Shown piece by piece: positions 55,428 through 64,000 of a stretch of DNA of 64,000 nucleotides. Both the position numbers and the translations under genes were made by a program. The DNA is from Sialis fuliginosa (taxonomy: Eukaryota; Arthropoda; Insecta; Megaloptera; Sialidae). Positions within the stretch are counted from its first letter, which is position 1; the number at the start of each line of letters is the position of its first letter. A model generated the notes under the pieces. It did no database searches. It saw only the letters and a program-made list of their open reading frames with translations, and was not told the origin of the DNA. Location of the stretch: contig OY540810.1 of the NCBI GenBank assembly GCA_961205875.1, positions 8,060,001 to 8,124,000 on the forward strand, in the 5' to 3' direction.

Positions 55428-58231
55428 GAAAATTTGAATGTTTATTAAATGCAGTCATGCCTATTTATTTTACAAATGACTTTAAATTAACTAACTTTGG
55501 TACAAAACAACTAAATGTAACTTAAGTTTTATGTTTTCTTTTGCATTTTGAAATAATTGTTTTAACTTCTGAAGGTATGCTATTTAATAAATGTTTTTAC
55601 TGACTATTTTTTTTTAATAAGGTATGGCTGTATCATGATTTATTTTAGGGTTACCAAATATCGATTAAAAGATAACAATATTCTTCTTTTAAAAATCAAT
55701 AGATTAACCGATCAAGTGCTGACTAAAATATTTGTAGTTAACGCTAGTATTAGAATTTCCTATACATTCACATTAAAACAAAATCTCAAAAAAGGATGTA
55801 CAAGTAACCCTATTTATTTATTTTTAGAAGGTCTGTAGGGTCCACAAATTCTTCTATATATATTTATACCAACATGAATGTTTTCGCAATATTTTTTTAA
55901 CAACTAAATTGTTTTGACATTAAAATAAAACGTAATTTGTAGTATTTGCAAATTGATTATTGTATATGTTAGTAATTGTACCTATAAACGTTATTTATAA
56001 TTTATTTTTATTGTAATATCTAAATTTTCACGACAAATTCAGTTGATAGAATATTAAATATGACTAGTACAATTTCTTCAAAGATTATTTTTACCGATTC
56101 ACTACTTACTATATTTATAGTTTTATTTTTAAATACCTATGTGTATTTCTACATATACTTTTTTAATTTTAGTATTATGTAAATATAAGTATTGTAATTT
56201 ATTATTTTTTAATTGTAGTTTCTTAAATATAGATCTGTTATGATTTTTTAAGTATTTATAATTTTTTTAAACATTAAACAGTGTCATATGTACTTCAAAA
56301 GCATTTGGCTGATTTTGCATTGCGTTAAATTATGATTTTATAAGAAAATATCTTATAATATTTTATGAAGTATAAAGCTTTAGCAAAGAACACAGCAACC
56401 TTGATAATTTATACTGTAAAAATGAATGAGCCTGGCTCTCCAATGCCAAAATAATGCTGGCTAAAGAAAGTGCCAGGCTCATTCATGTTTCAACGCTGTA
56501 TTGTTTTCAAAGGCTTGAAAATACATTTGATTTATTAATTATAAAATATTTATTCAATATAAAAGTGCCAAAACAAATTTTTACTCTAAAAATTCTTTAA
56601 CATTTATTTTTAAAATTAGTATCAATATTCAAAAGTACTGATATCAAAAATTGGTTATTATAAATTATTGAAAATTATAAGAAAATATATTTTTTTTATT
56701 CTTAACTTACATTGATTTAATTTTTTTTTAAACTTAATTGATATAAAGTTAAGAGAAAAAAACAGTTTAAAGTTGAGATGTATAAAATTATTCAAGACAA
56801 ATTCAAAATATAAGGGGGGTTCTATGAAAATATAATTAATGCTATTTTCAAATATGCAAATTAAAATTTATTTAAATTATCTATAATAAATGAAATATGT
56901 AATCAAATAGAAAATATCCTGTAGATTCTGTAAATTTACAAATGTAAATCATACACGAATCGTAACATTTATTATTTTTGATGTTCAGTACTATTGAATA
57001 AACATATTTATAAAATAAAAAATTGAAATTAGTAATTACAATTTTTATAAATCTTTTAAACTATTAAATCATTGTATTTTCAATACATTAAAATTTGATA
57101 TTTTACAACTTTAAGGGCACAATAAAATTATAAATGTTATTTGTATAAAAACATTATTCAAATAAGTACAATGTTAGCCATTTCATTATGAAATTCAGAA
57201 ACTAAATGTGTACATTTTTTAATATTTATATAATTATTGATTAATTTTATTGTAGATATGTATATCTAAAATCTATATATAAATCAATATTGCACTTTCT
57301 ATTATTTTGTAAACGTAGTAACAGTATTGTTTACGTTAGTATTATATACTATATATACACACATTTATATAGCCAAAGAAATAAATATTAAATTAATATA
57401 TAAAAGTATGAGTTAATTATTTTTCCTTACTACAAATTTTAAATACAGAATGACGTATTTCAAAAAATTCACTAATAAAATATGAGTTGTCAATACATTG
57501 TACTTTCAAATACTTTCAATAAACAATTGGTTGTTTTTTCTTAACAAATAACGATGCTAGTAGTGTAATCTATTTGTCTGACAAAGTAAAATTCACGTAA
57601 GATTGTTTTGTTTCCAATTTAAGAGCATTTATCGGGTTGTACTAATATTGTTTATGAATTATGCAAAATATAAAATTTCTTAACAGAAATATTATCAAGT
57701 ATTCTAATTTTTTTAGGAATAGTAGGAGGGGTGAATGGGGAAAACTGAAGCGTGTAATCATATATTAATCAATGGTATATTATGAAAGCAGTTAATATGA
57801 AATATGTTTAATTCACCCCTGTATTTTACTGTTCCCCACTTCACTCTACAGAACACCACTATTTATTTTTAGTTTTTAGTGCTTTTGCAATGCTTTTGTT
57901 GTTTCTTTTTTGAACAATAAATACAAAACAAACATGAAGTTTGTGATCTTCATCTCTGAGTTAACCTATCTGTCACTGTGATCTGTCTTACTAATAATAA
58001 GTAATAAAAATATTATAATAATATATAATTTGTTATTATTAGAACTTCTGATGGTATTATTGGCTTAATAATAAAAATTGTCGTACATATTATAATAAAC
58101 ATACAAATTCAGTTATTCGATGTATTGATTTATACTGACAGCACATTGTTAGTAAATGTTGTACATTTTATTAATAATAACAGTGAAGAGTGGCCTTTAA
58201 ATTAAAGTGTTCTTATTATAATATTTTCAAA
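55428..58231 (+). other. RasGAP 3'UTR and intergenic DNA
   Basis: First AATAAA signal at 55586-55591, 160 nt after the stop; further AATAAA hexamers occur downstream (for example 57379-57384), so a longer 3'UTR is possible. A palindromic element at 56376-56516 lies here. At 57725-57850 AGGGGTGAATGGGG and ATTCACCCCTG..TTCCCCACTT are loosely inverted. Otherwise AT-rich. Confidence 0.55.
56376..56516. mobile_element. Small palindromic element, family M5 copy 1
   Basis: AATGAATGAGCCTGGC and GCCAGGCTCATTCAT form a near-perfect stem with a loop of about 45 nt. Outer arms (AAAGCTTTAGCAAAG / TTTCAAAGGCTTG) are weaker. Same inner word AATGAATGAGGCTGGCAC as the copy at 63335. Confidence 0.65.
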
Positions 58232-59725
58232 ATGGGAAACGATACAGAAAGTACTAAAAACGATGTTATAGAAGAAAATACTATAACAATAAAGTTTACA
58301 TATGGAAAAGATTTTTATGAAAAGAAAGTCGACAAATGTTTTGAAAATAGCATTGGTATTCTTTCAAAAGAAATACCTACATTAGATTTCAATATAAAAT
58401 TATTGAAATATCTTGATTTATCATCATCAAAACTGGATATGATACCTGCGGCAGTATCTGAGTTAGAGTTTCTTGAAAAATTAAATCTATCTCATAACTA
58501 CATTGTAGACGTATCGGTATTTATGAATAACTTATCTAGGCTAGAAGAACTTGACTTATCATATAATAAAATAAAAGAATTTTTTGCACCAAATTGTGCT
58601 TTATCATTATCAGTATTAAAAATCAACAATAACAATTTTGAGAAGGTTCCTTATTGGATTTGGAGCACAAATTGCCGCCTTATTGAATTAGATGTCACTG
58701 GAAATCCATTAAATGTAAATGCAAATGGAAATGGTGGAATATATAAAAGTTCATTTAGTACTACAAGATTCAGGAAATTATCAATAGCAAATTGTGGATT
58801 GGGTGATAAAGATATAGAAATTTTACGTGATTTGCCTTATGTATCGATTTTAAACATAGGTAATAATGGAATGTGCAATTACATGAATTACTGGACTTTT
58901 AATTTAAAAGCAATACAATCAAGAATGTTTTTAAAGGAATTATACTTATCAAATATGGGATTGAAATGTTTACCAATTACAATATGTGATCTGAAATTAA
59001 TAAAAATATTAGATTTAAAGAATAATTATATTGATGTTTTGCCAGATGAATTCAGCAAATTAACTTCTTTAGAAATATGCAATTTATCTAATAATCATCT
59101 TTCACATTTACCCAAAAATTTTGAACAGTTAAAACATTTGAAGAAGTTGTTTTTATCTAATAATTTTCTTTATTCATTACCTGATATAAATAAAATGATA
59201 GAATTGTGTGTTTTTGATGCATATAATAATAATATCATAAAAATTGATATTGAAGAATTTAAGGAATCGATTAGACTTGATTTAGATAGTAACTACATAT
59301 CAATTACAGACTCAGTTTATATCAAATCTAGAAATAAATTACGCGAGGAATTAAAACTTTTTGATAGATTAGATGGACCCAAAATCGAAATAAAAAATGA
59401 TGAAATTGACAATGATACTAATAAAAGTTATTCTGAGGATGAATGTTACGGTAACAATGAAGAGGAAGAAGAAATCCCTAATAATAATGAAGTATCTAAA
59501 ATTGTTAATCATAATGAAGAAAATGACAATGAAGAGGAAGAAGAAATCCCTAATAATGAAGTCGTATCTAATAATGTTAATCATAATGAAGAAAATTGGG
59601 ATGAAAATTTTTCAGATTCTGATTACGTACCATATAATGTTAAAAATGAACTACCTAAAACAATAAAAAATCAACAATCATATGATAATTATGACTGGAA
59701 TGAAATTTTTAGAGATGTCGACTAA
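58232..59725 (+). CDS. Leucine-rich-repeat protein with acidic tail, intronless, 497 aa
   Basis: Start chosen at ATG 58232 (MGNDTESTKND); the upstream in-frame GTG at 58190 is ignored. Residues about 55-380 form some 12-13 LRRs of the LxxLxLxxNxIxxLP type: LLKYLDLSSSKLDMIP, LEKLNLSHNYI, LEELDLSYNKI, LKILDLKNNYIDVLP, LEICNLSNNHLSHLP, LKKLFLSNNFLYSLP. The intracellular, SHOC2-like class is implied because there is no signal peptide or membrane segment. Residues about 395-497 are acidic and Asn-rich with a 24-residue tandem duplication (NEEEEEIPNN...VNHNEEN) and short aromatic-acidic motifs WDENFSDSDY and YDWNEIFRDVD at the end. I do not recognise an orthologue; likely a protein-binding scaffold. 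It is single-exon and very AT-rich; it may be an old retrocopy or a genuine intronless gene. Confidence 0.85.
   Translation: MGNDTESTKNDVIEENTITIKFTYGKDFYEKKVDKCFENSIGILSKEIPTLDFNIKLLKYLDLSSSKLDMIPAAVSELEFLEKLNLSHNYIVDVSVFMNNLSRLEELDLSYNKIKEFFAPNCALSLSVLKINNNNFEKVPYWIWSTNCRLIELDVTGNPLNVNANGNGGIYKSSFSTTRFRKLSIANCGLGDKDIEILRDLPYVSILNIGNNGMCNYMNYWTFNLKAIQSRMFLKELYLSNMGLKCLPITICDLKLIKILDLKNNYIDVLPDEFSKLTSLEICNLSNNHLSHLPKNFEQLKHLKKLFLSNNFLYSLPDINKMIELCVFDAYNNNIIKIDIEEFKESIRLDLDSNYISITDSVYIKSRNKLREELKLFDRLDGPKIEIKNDEIDNDTNKSYSEDECYGNNEEEEEIPNNNEVSKIVNHNEENDNEEEEEIPNNEVVSNNVNHNEENWDENFSDSDYVPYNVKNELPKTIKNQQSYDNYDWNEIFRDVD
59459..59602 (+). repeat. 72-bp coding tandem duplication in the LRR gene tail
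   Basis: GAAGAGGAAGAAGAAATCCC starts at 59459 and again at 59531, exactly 72 bp (24 codons) apart. It creates open frames in other phases and on the minus strand (59369-59584), which are shadows. Confidence 0.85.
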
Positions 59726-59844
59726 ATAATTAATTGTAATACGAGTTTAATTTTTGTGATATTTGATATAATAGATACTTTTGTGACTAAACTGAAGAAT
59801 ATGCGGACACGACGTCACAATTGTGAAAAATCACGTATATAATT

Positions 59845-59945
59845 ATTATATTAACCTGAGGATGAATCTAAATTCAAAAGCTTGTAATAATTTTTACTTA
59901 AATAAATTTCTGATGTTTACGCAATTAAGCTGTTATCATTTATAA
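59845..59945 (+). repeat. Diverged copy of the hammerhead-like tail
   Basis: CCTGAGGATGAATCTAAATT then CAAAAGCTTG, and AATAAATTTCTGATGTTTAC, parallel to CCTGACGATGATTCTGTGAA, TCGAAAGCTTG and AATAAATTTTGACGTTTAAA at 33288-33355. The flanking 33-bp inverted repeat is not preserved. The GAAA of the core is AAAA here, so this copy would be inactive. Confidence 0.5.
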
Positions 59946-60035
59946 TTGTTCAGAATAGAGTTGATGCTCTAATAATACTATTTATACGTTAACCGTCCTT
60001 GATTAAGGCAATCTATTGGGATGAAAGGAGGTTAA

Positions 60036-60613
60036 TCCTTAATATATATAAAGCTCAACGTCTGTCTGCCTGTCTGTCCGTTAGTGCGTTTATCACTCTA
60101 GAACCACTTCTCAGATTTACGTGGTTTATTTTTTAATTCATAGGTACATTCTCTGACCAGGTTATAGGCTATATTTTGTTACGTTAGGTAACATAACAAC
60201 TAAGCAATTACGATAATAGTAAATCAAGTCAGAAAAAATTTTACTGTCGGCACGCTATTTTGCAATACGCTGCCTAAACCGTTCAATATTGAACAAAATA
60301 ATGTATTAAAGAACTGTGTAGAATCAAAAGATCTACAATAAAGTCAGCGACACCATATGTCTAACTTTTATATCTAATTGTAAGTCACAATGACTGCTTT
60401 TATGTTACAAAGAAAATTAAAAATATTTGGGTTTTGTTTTTGTACGGCAAGGAGAGAGAGTGCCAAGTAGACGCAGGGCAGAGGGAATGATCACAGGTTT
60501 AGTTTTTATTACAATAATAACTAATCGTGTTTGTACTTAATTCAACTATATATTTTTTAAATCCTACAATAATTCCTTAGTCCACGCGAGCGAAGCCGCG
60601 CGGGCCCAGCTAG
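60036..60613 (+). mobile_element. 578-bp non-autonomous Helitron inserted A|T inside M3
   Basis: Starts TCCTTAATATATATAAAGC, followed by TCAACGTCTGTCTGCC, and ends GCCGCGCGGGCCCAGCTAG. Host A at 60035 and T at 60614. The paralogous M3 copy at 16022-16337 reads GGTTAATATAG (minus strand) without interruption, the exact empty site. 5' TC, 3' CTAG, A|T insertion and absence of target duplication are the Helitron signature. A related fragment is at 36915-37155. No Rep/helicase frame. Confidence 0.88.
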
Positions 60614-60979
60614 TATAGTATAAAAACGGGGATTCGATCTCTGCTGGAACAAACTGTTTTTTAATAATTCTGTTAAATAAATACTCTATTTTAACACATC
60701 AATACGTGATTTTTTAAATTTGTGAAGTTATTCCTGCATATTCTTCAGTTTTACCACTTTTTTTATGTTTTTTTAAAATGGTTGATTATTTGTAACAAAA
60801 AGTAGTGATGTTGTAATAATAATATTTACATATTTTGGAAATTTATAGTGCTACGTTTTTTATAACATTTTCTATAAAGATTTCTTAAATATTTGGTAAT
60901 ACACACCTCAATATGAAGAATGGCATACCTAGAACAAGAGATATGCATGGGCCTAAATTGTAAAAACTTGTGTCACCTG

Positions 60980-61095
60980 GTTGGTACCATATTAGTTTTC
61001 TATACTTAAAGTAAAATACTTGAAGTACTTTCACTAAGTACTTGGTACTTGTACTTCAAGTACTTTCATTGGGTACTTGTGGCAGCTCTGACACT
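60980..61095. repeat. GTACTT-rich repeat with AGCTCTG end, copy 3
   Basis: TACTTGAAGTACTTTCACTA, GGTACTTGTACTTCAAGTAC and a terminal GTGGCAGCTCTGA; internal inverted AAGTACTT words. Related to 11390 and 17585. Confidence 0.5.
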
Positions 61096-63334
61096 TATAT
61101 ATAATATAAAAAGCAATTTTAAACCTAATTAAAATGAAATAGTTGCTCAAGAAGATGAAAATTGTTCTAAGTAATGTTTGTTTGATATTATTTATACCCA
61201 GTTTGAGCCTGAAAAAAATCTATCATCCTCGGGCAAGGTCCATATAGATTTCTGCTATTGAGGTCAGAATTGTCAACTATGGAAGATAAATAAATTGTAT
61301 AAAACTTAATCTTTCAATGACTATAGTAGTATGAAACAGTATAATTAATATATAATGATTATTTGAGATATAATCAGTCACATGCATTGCGATACATATA
61401 CTATCTATAGTTTTGTGTATTCCACGCTGTTCACAATAGCAATCAGATGTGCGCTGGTTTATATTGAACACCTAAAGTGAACCTGCAGTGCACGCTGCTG
61501 GGTATATTTGAATTTATTATTATTATTTATTCTAACAACGTACAAGACTCTATAATTAAGTAGTTAAATTTTGTTATTTTATAACGGTTTGATCACAACT
61601 TTATTGTATATATCAATAGTTCTTAAACTTTAGTAGTCTGCAGACCCTTATTCAGTTAACTATATGATGAGAAATTATTTGAGACAAAACAAAAAAAAAA
61701 TATTTTGCAAATTCCACTTTAAGAAATGTTGGTATATATGATGAATTGATTAAATATGTATCATGCGTGAATACTCAATTTTAAACTTAGAAGTTTCCAA
61801 ATAAAAAAAATACAATTGTACAGAATTGTGTTTTGCTCTATTATAGATGAGGTACTAGAAGGAAGAGAGTGGATATTATATGACAACCGGCAACTATGTT
61901 CAGATTCATATAACTGAGACCTCTTAAAATGTCAAGGTGCCATTTGTTTTAAATCGCGATAAAGCCCTACATAATGGAAAAAAAAAATTTTAATCCAAAT
62001 TTTTATATATCATCATTAGACCTTTTCGCATAAAAAAGGTCCCTACACTCATAACTGTAATTCTACTCATTTATTTATTATGATTATATATAATTGTTAT
62101 AATGTATATATATAAAATATAAAAGTTCATAAAACCTTGAATTTAGGTATTTTAAATCATGAAAATGTATACTTTAAAACTAATATTATCATATTTAAAA
62201 AAAAATTTATAATCTTCAAACAAATGTTAACAATATGGTATACTTCAAGAACCCTATTGAATAGCATAGCGCGGTTAGCATTTCAGTACACTTATGCGTA
62301 GTGATGGGCGATTGCGAGATGTTTCTTCAATAACTTTTAAGAAACTTTTGGTTCACACAGAAGGTAATTATGTTATCTATAAGTGTGAAAAAATTCAAAA
62401 TGATCGATCAAACAGTTTTTGAGTTATCTTGTATGAGATTCACGAAAAAGTGATTTTCAGAAAAACATGTTTAAAGTTTCAAGGCTCAAATCCTACAGTT
62501 GAAATGAACGGACGACAAAGTGAAATTATTAGGATTTATTCAGTACCCTAATAACGTTCAAAATAAATATTAAAAGACTCTACAGTAGATGCTCAATCTA
62601 TTTATTTAATTTTTAAGAGGAGGGGGAGTAAAAAACAAACGAACTATAAAATGGACTGGCACTTCCAGAATATTAATCTTTGGGCTCTTGAGAGCTTATA
62701 TCGATTGAGAAAATTCGGTTGTCATATTATTTCTACTCACTTCCTTCGTAGAAGTGTTAGTGAGAGGGCTATGGATATGGATATTTTTTCTTAGTTTTGG
62801 TTTTGGATACGAATAGAGTTATTTTTTCTTGATTTCGGATATCGAAAGAGATATTTTTACTTTCTTGTTTGAACAAATGAATGAATTAAAGTCTTTAAGT
62901 GTTTTTGTTGACTATATATTTTAAAATGTTTTTAATGTATTTATTATTTACTGTTATTAATATTTACTATATTAATATTCATACCTCATATTATTTAAGT
63001 TATTAATAGTTGATATTATAATTATAAGTGTTCAATGTCTATGAAATATTCACTGCCATCATTTACAAATGCTATTTATTAATATAATATATATACATTA
63101 TATATCTACCGTTTATAGAAATATTTGTTTTCAAATAAAAGTACCTTATGACAAATAATTTTTTATTTAAATATAATCCCTGATATCTAATTTTTTCAGA
63201 AGACAAAAACATTGCAAGTAGTTTGAAATTGTATTGTATATTTTATGATTTTATTTGTATTTATATTTTTATTGTTCTATTGAGTTAATAACTATAGATA
63301 CTCGTGATTTCATAATCTCGTATTATAATCTTAC
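61096..63334. other. AT-rich DNA, nothing firm
   Basis: A hAT-like left-end phrase (CAATAGTTCTTAAACTTTAG) at 61612 has no partner. The 64-codon minus frame at 61277-61471 is not supported. No gene is seen. Confidence 0.4.
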
Positions 63335-63510
63335 GCCTTGGTAAATGCTGTAGCATCACTGTGTCGACCTTGAGAATTTAAACCATGTAAATGAATGAGG
63401 CTGGCACTTTAATCAATGTTACTGACAAGTGTTAGCCTTATTCATTTATGTGGTTTGAATTCTCAAGGTCGACACAGTGATATTACAGCATTGCCTTATT
63501 TTCCAAGGCT
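63335..63510. mobile_element. Near-perfect palindromic element, family M5 copy 2
   Basis: GCCTTGGTAAATGCTGTAGC, ATCACTGTGTCGACCTTGAG and AATGAATGAGGCTGGCAC are mirrored at the right (TTAGCCTTATTCATTTATG, CTCAAGGTCGACACAGTGAT, ATTACAGCATTGCC, CCAAGG). Arms of about 75 bp with few mismatches and a loop of about 20 nt give a long stable hairpin. High arm identity argues for a young insertion. Confidence 0.8.
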
Positions 63511-64000
63511 TTACACTAAATAATTATGCAACGCTGAAGTTACTGAAATTTCAAACAAAATAATTAATCTGACACAAAATTTACAAATATTTAAAAAAAA
63601 TTATTTATTACTATATATTTTATAATACTATTTATTACAAAAGGAGAGAGTTCATTTGTGATAAATTAATTATCTGAAAAAACATTACGTTTATAGTGTG
63701 ATTTTGATTAAAAAACAATAGAATATAAAACAGATTAAAAAAATTAAATAACAATTTAAGTTATAGTTTTTAACTTGAATTTTATATTTCAAGCAATTAA
63801 AGATTTGTAGTATTTTTTTGTTATTTTAACTTATTTTTCAAGGATTATAAAGTTTAAATTAATCGATATTTTTATCCCACCGAACACAATATTCCATTAA
63901 ATTTTTGTATACTTTTTAATGTTATATAATCAAGAGTTTACGAGATGTAATATGCCGAAATATTCACACCCAATAAATGTTATAAAAATCTCATTTTGGA
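63511..64000. other. AT-rich flank, nothing recognised
   Basis: No frame, RNA gene or repeat end is visible up to the window edge. Confidence 0.4.

Larger units (their letters stand above)
59788..60753. mobile_element. MITE family M3, copy 3, carrying two insertions
   Basis: TIRs TAAACTGAAGAATATGC and GCATATTCTTCAGTTTTA. Interior words ACGTCACAATTGTGAAAAAT, CACGTATATAATTATT, GTTCAGAATAGAGTTGATGC, CCGTCCTTGATTAAGGCAAT, AAAAACGGGGATTCGATC and ACACATCAATACGTGA align with copies at 16022 (minus strand) and 16403. It is interrupted by a segment of about 100 bp with the hammerhead-like tail (about 59845-59945) and by the Helitron at 60036-60613. Confidence 0.75.

Noticed and set aside
59369-59666. 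Frames opposite to and overlapping the LRR gene tail
   Set aside because: Produced by the repetitive GAAGAGGAAGAAG coding DNA; hydrophobic or Lys/Met-rich low-complexity translations.
1-64000. LTR elements, endogenous viral sequences, CRISPR arrays, rRNA
   Set aside because: No paired long terminal repeats, viral domains, regularly spaced repeats or rRNA cores were recognised by eye; small or diverged pieces could be missed.

Overview
This is a 64 kb stretch of an AT-rich insect nuclear genome. The evidence is spliceosomal GT-AG introns, an animal synaptic-type RasGAP gene, short (TTAGG)n/(CCTAA)n runs (the usual insect telomere motif, here interstitial), and a very high load of small non-autonomous DNA transposons. 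I cannot fix the order. The repeat style would fit a hemimetabolous insect such as a hemipteran, but that is a guess. No bacterial, viral, LTR-element, CRISPR or rRNA sequence was recognised.

Two protein genes are supported, both on the + strand. The first is a complete 12-exon coding model (23676-55427, 1319 codons) for a RasGAP of the SynGAP/DAB2IP/RASAL2 family, orthologous to Drosophila raskol. It has a Ser-rich N-terminus, a split-type PH domain, a C2 domain, a RasGAP domain with arginine finger and FLR motif, a Ser-rich linker and a C-terminal coiled coil. Every exon junction is phase-compatible. Intron 1 is 15.6 kb, whereas several downstream introns are under 100 bp. The second gene (58232-59725) is an intronless 497-residue leucine-rich-repeat protein with an acidic, internally duplicated tail.

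Region by region: 1-16.9 kb is a gene-free repeat landscape of Tc1-like, hAT-like, pogo-like and Helitron-like pieces plus one LINE 3' end. 16.93-17.21 kb is a GC/CpG-rich islet with a perfect CRE and initiator-like motifs, a candidate 5' promoter of the RasGAP gene. 17.2-23.6 kb is mostly empty AT-rich DNA. 23.7-55.4 kb is the RasGAP gene, with introns full of MITEs, a 1.19 kb inverted-repeat element carrying two convergent tRNA-like promoters, and an unexplained GC-rich islet in intron 3. 55.4-58.2 kb is 3'UTR/intergenic DNA with a TE-derived hairpin. 58.2-59.7 kb is the LRR gene. 59.8-64 kb holds a MITE with a Helitron nested inside it (empty site visible in a paralogous copy) and a near-perfect palindrome.

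The strongest hunting results are: the palindromic element with inward-facing pol III boxes; the precise nested Helitron insertion; a hammerhead-like motif enclosed by a perfect 33-bp inverted repeat, with a second diverged copy 26.6 kb away; a MITE end amplified into an 80-bp tandem array inside another transposon; an in-frame, stop-free 75-bp intron in the GAP domain; and isolated GC-rich islets in intron 3 and upstream.
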